Below, piece after piece: positions 45,963 to 55,437 of a DNA stretch of 64,000 nucleotides (position 1 is its first letter; the number at the start of each line of letters is the position of its first letter). This DNA comes from Demequina capsici (lineage in GTDB: Bacteria > Actinomycetota > Actinomycetes > Actinomycetales > Demequinaceae). A program made the translations under genes and the position numbers. The DNA lies in NCBI RefSeq assembly GCF_032102965.1, contig NZ_CP134880.1:2108001-2172000 (forward strand), read 5' to 3'. The notes under the pieces are model-generated. The model saw only the letters and a program-made list of their open reading frames with translations. It was not told where the DNA came from and made no database searches.

Positions 45963-46031
45963 GTCTGCCGTCCTCGAGCGCGAGTACCGTGGCCTGCGTC
46001 GCTGCGACCCCGCGCGGCGGGAAGGAGACCC

Positions 46032-46862
46032 ATGTCCGTCTGGTTCATCACCGGCTGCTCCACCGGCATCGGCCGCGCCACCGCTGAGGTGGCCGCCGAG
46101 GCGGGGCACACCGTCATCGCGACGGCTCGCCGCCCCGAGACGCTCGACGACCTCGTGGCCCGGTTCCCCGCCAACGTCCATGCCCTTCCCCTGGACGTCA
46201 CGGACGACGCGTCGATCGCCGCTGCCGTCTCGACAGCGATCCATCGCGCAGGCCGTGTGGACGTGCTGCTCAACAACGCGGGGATCGGACTGTTCTCCAC
46301 GATCGAGGAGTCCGACCCGGCCGACGCCCACGCCGTCATGGACGCCAACTTCTGGGGCGCCGCCAAGGTCACCACCGCGCTGCTGCCCCACCTGCGCACA
46401 CAGCGCTCGGGTCACATCCTCACGATCTCCTCGATCGCGGGCGTGCGCGGCTCCGCCGGCCTGGGCTACTACTGCGCCTCGAAGTTCGCGGTGTCCGGGT
46501 TCATGGAGGCCCTCGCCGCCGAGGTGGGACACCTGGGGATCAAGATCACGTTGGTCGAGCCAGGCCCGGTGCGCTCCCTCTGGATCCCGTCGGGCGCCAA
46601 GAACGAGGACATCATGCCGGACTACGCGCCGGTCATGGAGCCGTTCTGGGACCGCATCCACGCGCTCCCCGGCCACCAGCCCGGTTCCCCCACGGCGCTC
46701 GCCGAGGCGATGCTCACGCTCGTCGCCGCGCAGGAGCCGCCGCGCCACTTCATCGCGGGCGCGCACGCGCTCACCCAGACTCGCGCCAAGCTGACAAGCC
46801 TTGGCGCCGAGGTCGACGCCTGGGAGCAGCTGACTCTCTCCGTCGACCGTCCGCACGAATAG
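46032..46862 (+). CDS. SDR-family oxidoreductase
   Basis: 276 residues from ATG 46032 with GAAGGAG upstream. The classical SDR pattern is complete: ITGCSTGIG (about 6-14), LLNNAGIG, and the catalytic YYCASKF with Tyr and Lys. The LVEPGPVRS stretch after the active site is typical of oxidoreductases acting on ketones, retinol-like or steroid substrates, but the true substrate is unknown. Monocistronic; a strong bidirectional hairpin separates it from the convergent nuclease gene. Confidence 0.93.
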   Translation: MSVWFITGCSTGIGRATAEVAAEAGHTVIATARRPETLDDLVARFPANVHALPLDVTDDASIAAAVSTAIHRAGRVDVLLNNAGIGLFSTIEESDPADAHAVMDANFWGAAKVTTALLPHLRTQRSGHILTISSIAGVRGSAGLGYYCASKFAVSGFMEALAAEVGHLGIKITLVEPGPVRSLWIPSGAKNEDIMPDYAPVMEPFWDRIHALPGHQPGSPTALAEAMLTLVAAQEPPRHFIAGAHALTQTRAKLTSLGAEVDAWEQLTLSVDRPHE

Positions 46863-46918
46863 ACGACGCAGGCCTGGAGCCACAGGCCGAGGCCGTCTCC
46901 TCTCGCAAGGACGCACAG

Positions 46919-46949
46919 GGGTCCCGGGTCGACGGTCGACCCGGGACCC
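46919..46949. terminator. Bidirectional terminator between SDR and nuclease genes
   Basis: GGGTCCCGGGTCGAC (46919-46933) and its exact complement (46935-46949) form a 15-bp perfect inverted repeat in the 104-base gap between two convergent stops. No long U-tract follows, but the symmetry serves both strands. Confidence 0.8.
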
Positions 46950-46966
46950 TCGTCATGCGCGCGCGA

Positions 46967-49780
46967 CTACGCCATGTCGCAGTAGCCGCCGTTGAGCAGG
47001 AACGCTCCGGGGGCGGTCACGCCGTCCACCTGGGTCCCGAGGAACCCGAAGGTCTCCTGCCTCCCCGGCTTGATGAGCGAGTCGTACGACAGGCTCGACG
47101 CGGTGACGTCCGCCCCGTCCTGCGTCACGTCGACCCTCCATGCCTGGGTGATCTGCTCGGCGCCGCTCCAGCTCCACGTGAGGTCCCAGCCGTCGATCGG
47201 CTCGGTCCCGGTGTTGGTGAGGACCACCTGCGCGTTGAACCCGCCGCCCATGCGGGGGTTGAACCAGGCCGAGTGGGTCACGTAACGCACCTGGCAGGAG
47301 TGCACGTCGGGCGTCAGCTGCAGGCCGACGAGCACCGGGTCATGGTCGGACGTGCGGTACATGTCGGGGGCGTAGAGCGCGGCGATCTCGTCGGCGCTCA
47401 AGTACTCCTCGTTGTAGCTGAGCACCGGGTTCTCGTCCGAGTTGATGTGATACTCGCTCGATCCCGTCACCTGTGCGGCCATCGACGGTGAGGCGAAGCC
47501 GTAGTCGAGCGAGCCCCACTGGCCCGAGTAGACGTACGAGTAGTCGCCGTCTCCCAGCTGGACGTAGCCGGCGTCCACGAGCACCTGGATCGGGTCCTCC
47601 TTGGCGTAGGAGTTGAAGTCGCCCACCATGATGACGTCGGGGTCGCCGTTGCCGGCAGCTCCCGAGTCGATCCAATCCACGAGCGCCTCCGCAGCCGCGG
47701 TACGGGTCGCGTTCCAGCAGCCCGCGCCGTCGCCGGAGTCATCGTCCGCCGTGCCGGCCTCCGGCGAGTCGGCCGCCGGGCACGAGCCCTTGGACTTGAG
47801 ATGGTTCGCGACCACCGTGAAGTCGCCGCCCGTGCTCAGATCGGTGAAGGACTGTGCGAGCGACGGACGGTTCCTGTCATCCACGAACCGCGCGTCCACC
47901 GACGAGTCCATGAGCGTGAAGTCGCCCGCGAGCGCCACCTTGTCGGTGCGGTAGATCATGCCGACGCGGATCGCGTCGGTTCCGATCACCCCGGTCTCGA
48001 CGGGCGCCCACACGTCCGTGCCGAGCAGGTCGTTCAGGCCCGACGCGAGGTCACCCGCAGTGTCCACACCGGGGGTGTTCTCCAGCTCGGCGAGCCCGAT
48101 CACGTCGGCGTCCAGGGCGGACAGCGCCTGCAGCAGCTTGGCCCGCTGCTTGGACTGCTCCTGCGCGGAGTCGGCGCCGCGGCACTCCATGGTCTGAGCC
48201 GCGCCGCAGACGTCGTGCTTGCCGTCGTCCACGGTGAGGAAGTAGTTGAGCACGTTGAAGCCGGCCACCTGGATCGAGCCGCCGACGTCCTCCGGCTCGG
48301 CGGGACGCGGGTTCGTGGACTCGAAGAGGGGGATGACCCCGCCCGGCACGAGGCCGGAGTCGGAGAGGTCGCCGACGGCACGCACGCGGTACCCGCCGCC
48401 CGACTGGTAGTAGTCCAGGACTCCCACCAGGCCCGTCACCGTGTCACCGCCGCGCAGCGAGGTGGACGACGTGACGTTCTGCCCGTCGACTCCGTACACG
48501 AGGGGCCACGGGTTCTGAGCGTTGGTGGCGTCATCGAGCGTGATCTGGTTGAGGTCGTTCGCGGCCTGGAGTGCGATCGCGTCGGGGCCCGGAGCGACGA
48601 CTGCGGTCGGCTGGTCCAGGCGTCCGCCCGAGCTGAGCAGGACCTCGCCGTAGCGCGCCTGGTTGTACAGCTCCGTCACCGACAGCGCTTGAGGGAACGT
48701 GACGAGCATGCTCTCGTATCGCTCCAGCTCGTCGGCCGAGGTCAGCGGCAGAGTGACCGTCGCGGGCGTGACCGTGTTGCCGCTCGACATCACGGTGACG
48801 TCGGTGACCGAGCCGATCTCCGTCACGCCCTTGTACTCGGTGACCTTGCCCCTCACGGACACGAGGTCGCCGAGCGCGACCGGGTCGCTGTAGTCGTAGA
48901 CGAAGACGCCCTCGGACGTGGCGGGATCGCCATCGGCGTCGGCGTCGAGCGACTGCACGTGGAAGCCCGAGAGCTGGTAGTCGCCGCCGTCGCCCTGGTA
49001 GTCGCCTACGACGACGCCCTCGATGGTGACGATCTGACCCGTGAGCGGCGAGGTCTCACCGGAGCCCTGGATCGCGGAGATCTTGGTGACGGACGGCTCG
49101 TCGGTGCCGCCGCCGGTGTCGCCGCCATCGCCCGAGCCGGCGGGCGTGTATGCGCCGGCCGCGCAGGTCGTGGTGTGCGATCCGAGGTAGCCGAACGTGT
49201 CGGTCGCATAGCCGGTCCAGCCTGCGAGGTCGTAGACGTCGGTCGGGTCGGCGTCACCGGAGCAGACCGCGGCATCGCGCACGAGCGTGCGGTCCCTGGT
49301 GCTGCCCGTGGCGTCGCCAGCGGTGCCGCCGGTCCACACGACCTGGAGCCCCACCTGGCCGATCGAGTCCACCACGGTGCCCGTCGCCAGGTCGCCGTAG
49401 TAGAGGACCACGGCGTCGTCGCCGTTGAAGTTCACCGAGCTCAGGCTGACGCTGCCTGCGACGTCCTTGATGGCCTGGGTGGCGGACGAGTTGTAGTACA
49501 CCTGCGTCTGCCCTGCGGCGATCGTGCCGGAGAGCGTGTTGTGGTACGTGGCGGACGTCGCGCCGTTCGAGTACAGGGCGAGCGTGTAGCCGCCCAGGTC
49601 GATCGCGTCGGTGGTCCCGTTGTAGATCTCGATCGCCTTGTTGCTCGACGAACCCTCGATGTACTCGGAGATGATCAGGTCGTGCAGTGCATCACCGTCG
49701 GCTGCGGCGGCCGGCAGGGCGACAAGAGTCGTCGCCCCCATCGCCACCAGTGCCGCGGACGCAAGAGCGCGTGCGCGCAT
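46967..49780 (-). CDS. ExeM/NucH-family extracellular endonuclease with C-terminal CBM2-like domain
   Basis: 937 residues. The signal peptide ends at PAAAADGD. A lamin-tail domain follows (LIISEYIEGSSSNKAIEIYNG, about 33-150), then an OB-fold region (ETSPLTGQIVTIEGVVVGDY). The endonuclease/exonuclease/phosphatase catalytic domain starts at IQVAGFNVLNYF, with VIGLAELEN, TVVANHLKSKG, MVGDFNSY and the catalytic TSDHDPVLVG. The last 105 residues look like a family 2 carbohydrate-binding module: CQVRYVTHSAWFNPRMGGGF, a W-S-W block and a terminal GGYC closing the disulfide. It probably degrades extracellular DNA while tethered to cellulose or chitin. Confidence 0.92.
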   Translation of the reverse strand: MRARALASAALVAMGATTLVALPAAAADGDALHDLIISEYIEGSSSNKAIEIYNGTTDAIDLGGYTLALYSNGATSATYHNTLSGTIAAGQTQVYYNSSATQAIKDVAGSVSLSSVNFNGDDAVVLYYGDLATGTVVDSIGQVGLQVVWTGGTAGDATGSTRDRTLVRDAAVCSGDADPTDVYDLAGWTGYATDTFGYLGSHTTTCAAGAYTPAGSGDGGDTGGGTDEPSVTKISAIQGSGETSPLTGQIVTIEGVVVGDYQGDGGDYQLSGFHVQSLDADADGDPATSEGVFVYDYSDPVALGDLVSVRGKVTEYKGVTEIGSVTDVTVMSSGNTVTPATVTLPLTSADELERYESMLVTFPQALSVTELYNQARYGEVLLSSGGRLDQPTAVVAPGPDAIALQAANDLNQITLDDATNAQNPWPLVYGVDGQNVTSSTSLRGGDTVTGLVGVLDYYQSGGGYRVRAVGDLSDSGLVPGGVIPLFESTNPRPAEPEDVGGSIQVAGFNVLNYFLTVDDGKHDVCGAAQTMECRGADSAQEQSKQRAKLLQALSALDADVIGLAELENTPGVDTAGDLASGLNDLLGTDVWAPVETGVIGTDAIRVGMIYRTDKVALAGDFTLMDSSVDARFVDDRNRPSLAQSFTDLSTGGDFTVVANHLKSKGSCPAADSPEAGTADDDSGDGAGCWNATRTAAAEALVDWIDSGAAGNGDPDVIMVGDFNSYAKEDPIQVLVDAGYVQLGDGDYSYVYSGQWGSLDYGFASPSMAAQVTGSSEYHINSDENPVLSYNEEYLSADEIAALYAPDMYRTSDHDPVLVGLQLTPDVHSCQVRYVTHSAWFNPRMGGGFNAQVVLTNTGTEPIDGWDLTWSWSGAEQITQAWRVDVTQDGADVTASSLSYDSLIKPGRQETFGFLGTQVDGVTAPGAFLLNGGYCDMA

Positions 49781-49796
49781 AGGTTTCCCTCCCTAG

Positions 49797-49816
49797 ATCC
49801 CCCACCCCTGGGGGAT
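49797..49816 (-). promoter_or_regulatory. Hairpin in the nuclease 5' leader
   Basis: ATCCCCC (49797-49803) and GGGGGAT (49810-49816) form a 7-bp stem just upstream of the nuclease ribosome site (GAGGGAAA). It may influence mRNA stability or translation; no known riboswitch consensus was recognised. Confidence 0.4.
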
Positions 49817-49925
49817 AGATCCATTTCGGGCGAAACAGACCTTTTCCAACCTAGGCGCAGAAGTTGGCGACCGGGAGGGCAGCCACGTAAACAGCGTGTG
49901 AATTCTTCCTGGCAGACGCGCCAAC

Positions 49926-49960
49926 GGCGGCGGCGACGCTCAAGGTTCGTCGCCGCCGCC
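49926..49960 (-). terminator. Hairpin terminator downstream of the unknown protein gene
   Basis: GGCGGCGGCGACG (49926-49938) and CGTCGCCGCCGCC (49948-49960) form a perfect 13-bp stem with a nine-base loop, 29 bases past the stop codon at 49990. Confidence 0.75.
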
Positions 49961-49989
49961 TGTCCAGGCCGCTGCCGGGGGCGGACGTC

Positions 49990-50961
49990 TCAGCCGGACG
50001 TCGCTCCTCCGGTGAGCAGCGCGACCATGGGCGCGTGGGCCGGCACCGCGAACGGCATCCTCGCGTCTCCGGCCCTCAGGGTGAGCACCACGGCATCGGG
50101 GTATTCGTGGTGAGGCTCGACGTCGACGCGGTCGATCGACGCCATCGGGACGGTCAGCCTGGACGACGACAGGGTGGGCACCGACCCGCGGGTCAGCCAC
50201 TCGTGCCGGCCCAGCAGCTCGATCACCCGACGGTCGCCCGCGAGCACGCCGCCCTGCAGCGTCACCGGCGACAGCACCTGACGCGCGCGCTCCCACATCC
50301 CCGACAGCCCGTCGCCCGCAGGCCTGACCCGGCGGTGGCCGTGGCACGCCCATGCGGTGACGTCGCGATGCTCGGCGCGCAGGTCGCGCAGGGCGGCGGC
50401 GATGCCGATGTCGCCTCGCTTGCTCAGCACGCCGAGGTCAGGTGCGGCGCCTACGGTCGCGTCGAGCAGCGTCTGGCCCCACGGGCCGGGCTCGCGCAGC
50501 TCCAGCTCCTCGCGGAGCGCGTCGATCAGCCGACCGACGCCGCCACGCGGCGAGCCCGAGTGTCGCATGGAGATCGCACGGCCGTCCCGAGCCCGCAACG
50601 TGACGAGCCCGTGCAGCAGGTTGACCGAGTCGTGCACCGCCACCAGGTCGTCGAAGTCGACCCGATCCGTGCGGTAGCCGCGCGGAGGGGCCGGCATGCG
50701 GCGCCGCTCCTCACCTGCCCCGTTGCGGGTGAGGACGGTGACTCCGAGCTCGTCGATCACCACCAGGTGGTCGTAGAGGTCCATGTCCGGCGTCGCGTCG
50801 CGATGCTCGATGTCTCGTGGCACCTTGAGCACCAGTCTCGCGTGCATGAGGTCCAGGGGATGGTCGCGATACAGGGGCGGCACCTCGTCCATGGTCTTCA
50901 CCGGGTCGATCCACGGACCGAACCTGGCCCATTCGTCCGTGTGGACCTGTTGCGCTCTCAT
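49990..50961 (-). CDS. Conserved-looking cytoplasmic protein of unknown function
   Basis: 323 residues from ATG 50961 (MRAQQVHTDEW); an upstream in-frame start at 50994 adds 11 residues. Mixed alpha/beta composition, no signal peptide or membrane segment. Strand-rich pieces such as LYDHLVVIDELGVTVLTRNG and the C-terminal SSRLTVPMASIDRVDVEPHH followed by VVLTLRAGD resemble bacterial PH-like domains, but I cannot assign the family. Ends before a strong hairpin; no operon partner. Confidence 0.6.
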   Translation of the reverse strand: MRAQQVHTDEWARFGPWIDPVKTMDEVPPLYRDHPLDLMHARLVLKVPRDIEHRDATPDMDLYDHLVVIDELGVTVLTRNGAGEERRRMPAPPRGYRTDRVDFDDLVAVHDSVNLLHGLVTLRARDGRAISMRHSGSPRGGVGRLIDALREELELREPGPWGQTLLDATVGAAPDLGVLSKRGDIGIAAALRDLRAEHRDVTAWACHGHRRVRPAGDGLSGMWERARQVLSPVTLQGGVLAGDRRVIELLGRHEWLTRGSVPTLSSSRLTVPMASIDRVDVEPHHEYPDAVVLTLRAGDARMPFAVPAHAPMVALLTGGATSG

Positions 50962-51121
50962 GACCGCCTCGCCTCCCCCGGACGGCACGCTCACCGCCGG
51001 ATCATCAAGCGCGGCCCCACAGGCGCGACGCCGCGCGCGGTTCCTCCTCTTCAGGCTACGCCTGGAGGCGACGATGCACCGGGCGGGCCCGGGGCCTCAT
51101 GAATGTGAGGCGCGGTGAGGG

Positions 51122-52081
51122 TCAGGCGCCCTTGCGCTCCTTGAGCGTCGCGATCGCCTGAGGCAGCACGTCGCCGAGGTCGCCCACGATGCCCAGGTCG
51201 GCGATCTCGAAGATCGGCGCGTCGGGGTCGATGTTCACGGCGACGATGGTGCCCGACGCCTGCATGCCCCCGCGGTGGTGCACGGCGCCGGAGATGCCGC
51301 ACGCGACGTACAGCGCGGGGGTCACCGTGGTGCCCGTCTGGCCCACCATGTGCTCGTGGGAGATCCAGCCCTCGTCGGTCGCGTCGCGCGTGGCGCCGAC
51401 CGCGCCGTCGAGCAGCTCGGCCAGCTCGCGCACCAGGGCGTAGTCGCCGTTCGTGCCACGACCGCCGGAGACGACGACGCGTGCCTCCGCGAGCGGCACG
51501 CCCTCCTCGCGCTCGACGACCGCCACTCCCACCAGGCTCTCCTTGGTCTCGGGAGCCGCGAACTCGATCGCCTCGACCACCGCCGCCGCGGGTGCGTCGA
51601 GCGGGACGGCCTGCGTCGTGTTGGGACGCAGCGCCACGATCGCCTTCTCAGCGGCGACGCGGGTGCGGACGTTCCATGTGGCGGCGAACACGGTCTGCTC
51701 GGTCTCCACGCGCCCGTCGACGAGCTCCGCGCCCGAGGCGTCGACCACCACGCCCGCGCCGGTGCGCAACGCGACCAGGGTGGCCACCTCCTTGTTGAGG
51801 AACGTGGACGTCATGAGGGTCACCGCGGCGTCGGAGGCGGCCGCGGTGACCGCCGCGGCGCGCACCTTGGGCAGACGCGCCGCCGCGCCGACCTCCACGT
51901 GACGGACCTCCTGGGCGCCATGCGACGCGAGGGCGGCGACCGCGTCGGCCGTCGGCGCCTCGCCGATCCACACCGCCACCGGGCGTCCGAGCCCGCGCGC
52001 CAGCGTCAGGGACTCGAGCGAGGGGCCCGCGACCGTGCCGTCCCGGTGCTCCACGAGCACCGCCACCGTGATGCCTCTCAT
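51122..52081 (-). CDS. etfA: Electron transfer flavoprotein alpha subunit
   Basis: 319 residues from ATG 52081, which overlaps the beta-subunit stop (ATGA). The alpha subunit carries FAD and passes electrons from acyl-CoA or other dehydrogenases to ETF-quinone oxidoreductase. The C-terminal FAD domain is clear: RVVVSGGRGTNGDYALVREL-type segment (AEARVVVSGGRGTNG), VGQTGTTVTPALYVACGISG, and VAVNIDPDAPIFEIADLGIVGD. The N-terminal domain pairs with the beta subunit. Length is normal. No dehydrogenase gene is adjacent. Confidence 0.96.
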   Translation of the reverse strand: MRGITVAVLVEHRDGTVAGPSLESLTLARGLGRPVAVWIGEAPTADAVAALASHGAQEVRHVEVGAAARLPKVRAAAVTAAASDAAVTLMTSTFLNKEVATLVALRTGAGVVVDASGAELVDGRVETEQTVFAATWNVRTRVAAEKAIVALRPNTTQAVPLDAPAAAVVEAIEFAAPETKESLVGVAVVEREEGVPLAEARVVVSGGRGTNGDYALVRELAELLDGAVGATRDATDEGWISHEHMVGQTGTTVTPALYVACGISGAVHHRGGMQASGTIVAVNIDPDAPIFEIADLGIVGDLGDVLPQAIATLKERKGA

Positions 52082-52866
52082 GCCAGGCCCTTCTCGATGA
52101 GGAAGTTCGCGAGGACGACGCCGCCGTCGCCGGTGTCCGTCAGGACCTGCCGGTCCTCCTTGGGAGGTCGGGGCACCGCCTCGACCACCTCCACGCGGGA
52201 GGCGATCGCGCCGACCGTCACGCCGTCCACGCCGATGTCGGCGAGAGTCCACTGCGTCACCGGCGCCTTCCGCGCCGCCATGATGAGCTTGAAGTTGGGG
52301 TAGCGCGGGCTGTTCGCCTCGTCCGTCACGGACACGACCGCCGGAAGCGGCGCGGACACGGTCTCGTGAGCGTCGGGCATGTGGCGCACGATCGTGGCGA
52401 CGCCGTCGGCGACCTTGAGGTCCGAGGCGAGCGTGAGCTGCGCCCAGTCCAGGTCAGCCGCGAGCGCGGTGGGGAGCATGGAGGTGAGGCCGTCGAGCGC
52501 CGCCATGCCGGTGATCACCAGGTCCAGCGGCTGCTCGTCGTGCACCTTGCGGATCGCGGCGGCGAGCACCTTGGCCGTGCCGAACACGTCTGCCCCCGCG
52601 ATCTCGTCGTCCGAGACATGGATGGCGTGGTTGGCGCCCAGCTGGAGGGCCTTGCGGACCGCTGCCACCGCGTCGGGCCCGCCGACGGTGAGAGCGTAGA
52701 CCTCGCCCTCCCCCGCCGCCTCGACCAGCCTGAGCGCCGCCTCGACGGCGTTCTCATCGAGCTCGTTCATCGAGCCGTCGTCCGCGGTCCTCATAACCGA
52801 GCCATCCGTGAAGGATCGCTGCGACTGAAGGTCCGGCGTGAACTTGACCGTCACCAGAATGCGCAT
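52078..52866 (-). CDS. etfB: Electron transfer flavoprotein beta subunit
   Basis: 262 residues from ATG 52866. It forms the soluble heterodimer with EtfA and binds AMP. Visible signatures are MRILVTVKFTPDLQSQRSF, NELDENAVEAALRLVEA and the family segment DLDWAQLTLASDLKV, then VVSVTDEANSPRYPNFKLIMAARK. Length is normal. First gene of a two-gene operon; a non-coding region of 285 bases separates it from the divergent MFS transporter. Confidence 0.96.
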   Translation of the reverse strand: MRILVTVKFTPDLQSQRSFTDGSVMRTADDGSMNELDENAVEAALRLVEAAGEGEVYALTVGGPDAVAAVRKALQLGANHAIHVSDDEIAGADVFGTAKVLAAAIRKVHDEQPLDLVITGMAALDGLTSMLPTALAADLDWAQLTLASDLKVADGVATIVRHMPDAHETVSAPLPAVVSVTDEANSPRYPNFKLIMAARKAPVTQWTLADIGVDGVTVGAIASRVEVVEAVPRPPKEDRQVLTDTGDGGVVLANFLIEKGLA

Positions 52867-53050
52867 GGGTTCCAGCCTACTGGCGGCGCACCGTCGCCGC
52901 CGCATGCCCCGGAGGGCACCTCCGCCGTTGCCCCCGCGGGGGCACGGCTGCGATCGCCTCCGTTGTCAATTTCTGTTCGCTATTCGAGATTCACCGACGC
53001 ACCGGGTGCAGGGTGGAACCTCTCAACACACGAACTTACACTCCAATTTC

Positions 53051-53079
53051 TTGTTGTCTACAGATTTTCGAGTTACAGT
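53051..53079 (+). promoter_or_regulatory. Promoter of the MFS sugar transporter
   Basis: TTGTTG (53051-53056) and TACAGT (53074-53079) are 17 bases apart within an unusually AT-rich stretch (about 52965-53090). The transporter starts 73 bases downstream. Only moderate matches to consensus. Confidence 0.5.
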
Positions 53080-53151
53080 CTCCTCACCCCGGAAACGAGC
53101 GTCACACATCAGGTACGGTCGCCCGTGCGACCATTCAGGCAAGGAAGCCTC

Positions 53152-54435
53152 ATGACTATCTCCGACGAAGCAGCGGTCATCCCGGAACCGCTCGACGATT
53201 CCACGCGCATCACCTCCGAGTTCGGCTCGCCCCGCAAGACGATCGGCCTCGTGCTCGTCGCCGCGCTCGGCATGTACGTGATGGCGATGAGCATGTCCAC
53301 CGCGCTGTCGCTGCGCATCGCCAGCGTCGCGCCGGACACCAAGGACGTCATCTACAGCCGCACCGTCGCCATCGGCGCCCTGCTGATGCTGGTGGTCATC
53401 CCGCTCGCGGGCGCCCTGTCCGATCGCACCACCAGCCGCTTCGGCCGCCGCCGCCCGTGGATCGCCGGCGGACTCGTCGTCGCCCTCGTCACGGCGCTGA
53501 TCGCGGGCATCTCGCCGAACCCCATCGTCATCGGCGCCTCGTACGTGGTGCTCGTGACCGCGATGCAGTCCTCGTTCAACGCCTACGCCGTCATCCCCGT
53601 GGAGGCCGTGCCCGACGCCATGCGCGCGCGCGTGATGGGCATCATGGGCCTCTTCGGCGCCCTGGCGTTCTCCGGCGGCTCCTACCTCACCGGCGCGCTC
53701 GTCGGGCAGCCCGTGCTGCTCATGACCGCCCCGGTCCTGCTCGCCGTCCTGACCGTTGCCCCGCTGCTCGCTCTCTACCGCGACCCGATCAAGGCGAAGG
53801 CCGAGGTGCCCGCGCTCGACGTCAAGAACCTCTTCGGCGGCCTGATCGTCAACCCTCGCAAGCACCCGAACTTCGGCTGGACCTGGCTCGCCCGCCTGCT
53901 CGCAGGCATCGCCATGGCGTCGCTGTTCACGTACTTCATCTACTACATGATCGACGTGCTCCAGGTGCCGCTGCCCGAGGTCGGCGCGAAGGCCGGCCTT
54001 CTCACGCTGATCTCGGCGCCCATCTCGGTGATCTTCTTCACGGGCTCCGGCTGGCTGTCGGACAAGGTGGGCCGCCGCAAGCCCTTCGTCGCGGTCGCCG
54101 CCGTGCTCATGGCCGCTGCGCTGGTGCTCGGTGCCAGCGCCACCAGCTTCGTCACCTTCGCCATCGCGTGGAGCATCTTCGCCATGGGCCAGGCCATCTA
54201 CCTCACCGTGGACCTCGCGCTGTGCGCGTCGGTGCTCCCGAACGCGAAGGACGCGGGCAAGGACATGGCCGTGTTCGGGCTTGCGCTCAACATCCCGAAC
54301 ATCATCGTGCCGGCGGTCGGCCCGACGGTGCTGGCCCTGGGCGGCGGGCAGAACTACTCGCTGCTGTGGATCGCCGCCGCGGTCCTGTGCCTGGTCGGCG
54401 CCGGCCTCATGCCGCTGATCCGCGGGGTGCGCTGA
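53152..54435 (+). CDS. MFS transporter, probable sugar/glycoside importer
   Basis: 427 residues from ATG 53152 with AAGGAAG upstream. Twelve membrane segments; the MFS loop motif appears as GALSDRTTSRFGRRRPW after TM2 and again as GWLSDKVGRRKPF in the second half. The pattern is close to sugar/sucrose-type MFS proteins. It is followed by a terminator and an esterase. The neighbouring glycosidase operon suggests uptake of a disaccharide or glycoside, but the substrate is inferred only. Confidence 0.88.
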   Translation: MTISDEAAVIPEPLDDSTRITSEFGSPRKTIGLVLVAALGMYVMAMSMSTALSLRIASVAPDTKDVIYSRTVAIGALLMLVVIPLAGALSDRTTSRFGRRRPWIAGGLVVALVTALIAGISPNPIVIGASYVVLVTAMQSSFNAYAVIPVEAVPDAMRARVMGIMGLFGALAFSGGSYLTGALVGQPVLLMTAPVLLAVLTVAPLLALYRDPIKAKAEVPALDVKNLFGGLIVNPRKHPNFGWTWLARLLAGIAMASLFTYFIYYMIDVLQVPLPEVGAKAGLLTLISAPISVIFFTGSGWLSDKVGRRKPFVAVAAVLMAAALVLGASATSFVTFAIAWSIFAMGQAIYLTVDLALCASVLPNAKDAGKDMAVFGLALNIPNIIVPAVGPTVLALGGGQNYSLLWIAAAVLCLVGAGLMPLIRGVR

Positions 54436-54467
54436 CACGTCGCGCCAGCGGCTCGGCGCGCCGACGA

Positions 54468-54510
54468 TGCCAGGGGCCTGTCGATCCATCCGGTCGGTGG
54501 GCCCCTGGCA
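54468..54510 (+). terminator. Terminator downstream of the MFS gene
   Basis: TGCCAGGGGCC (54468-54478) and GGCCCCTGGCA (54500-54510) form a perfect 11-bp stem with a 21-base loop, 33 bases past the MFS stop. It is followed by TTCTGGTCT. Confidence 0.75.
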
Positions 54511-54558
54511 TTCTGGTCTGCACCAGGGCGAGAGCCCTCACACGAACGAGGAGATGCG

Positions 54559-55437
54559 ATGCGCGCGGCGGCAGCTGAGGTGACGATAGGCGGCGTCGCC
54601 CATCCCATGCTCGTGAGCATGCCCGACAGGCTGGGGCGAGGCGCCCCGCTCCTGATCGCCCTGCACGGCAGCGGCGGGAATCCCCGCGAGCTGCTCGACA
54701 GGAGCGGACTCGACACCCTCGCCCCCGACGCGGGGTTCGTCATGGTCGCGCCGCGCGCCGCCACCTCCCTGCCGGGGCGGGCTCCTCACCGTGACGGCGG
54801 ATGGGCTTGGAACGTGCCCGATGTGCCGTTCATCGACGAATCCGCGGTCGCGGATCGCGACGACATCGACTTCCTGCTCCGTCTCCCCCAGGCCGCCGGC
54901 GCCACCTTGGGGTTCGCACCGTCCGCAGTGCTGATGGTCGGCTTCTCCGGCGGCGCGCGGATGGCATGTGCCTTCGCCTCGCGCCATCCCGGCTCCCTCG
55001 ACGGCCTCGGCGTGGTCGCCGGCCTGCGGGCCGGTCCCGCGCCGGGGCCTGCTTTCGACGCTGCCCCGGTCGGGGCGCTCGCCGCAGGTGCGCCGCTTCC
55101 CGTGATCGCCTTCCACGGGACCGCCGACCCGGTGAATCCGTACGCGGGCGACGGCACGCCCCGCTGGGGCTACGGAGTGGAGCAGGCCGCGCAGCGGTGG
55201 GCCGAGCGCAACGGGGCAACCGTCACGCCGGGCGTCAGCGCGACGAGCGACAGGACCACCCTCCTGTCGTTCGGACAGGGCGGTCCCGGCGAGGTGCGCC
55301 TCTACGTCACGGACGGCGGCGGGCACGTCTGGCCGGGCGACCCCCGGCCCCCCTTCGACGACGCTCCGGTCACCGATGTCTCCGCCACGAGCCTGCTGCT
55401 GGAGTTCTTCCGCACCGTGAACCGGCCCCTGCGCTAG
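54559..55437 (+). CDS. CE1/LpqC-type alpha/beta hydrolase (esterase or PHB depolymerase family)
   Basis: 292 residues from ATG 54559. The alpha/beta-hydrolase fold shows the oxyanion loop LIALHGSGGNP, nucleophile elbow MVGFSGGARMA (Ser in GFSGG), acid region FHGTADPVNPY and terminal catalytic GGGHVWPG. This pattern is that of the polyhydroxybutyrate-depolymerase/feruloyl-esterase (CE1) group. No signal peptide is seen, so it may deacylate imported, esterified sugars. Convergent with the GH43 gene: a palindromic CTAG supplies the stop codon of both. Confidence 0.85.
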   Translation: MRAAAAEVTIGGVAHPMLVSMPDRLGRGAPLLIALHGSGGNPRELLDRSGLDTLAPDAGFVMVAPRAATSLPGRAPHRDGGWAWNVPDVPFIDESAVADRDDIDFLLRLPQAAGATLGFAPSAVLMVGFSGGARMACAFASRHPGSLDGLGVVAGLRAGPAPGPAFDAAPVGALAAGAPLPVIAFHGTADPVNPYAGDGTPRWGYGVEQAAQRWAERNGATVTPGVSATSDRTTLLSFGQGGPGEVRLYVTDGGGHVWPGDPRPPFDDAPVTDVSATSLLLEFFRTVNRPLR

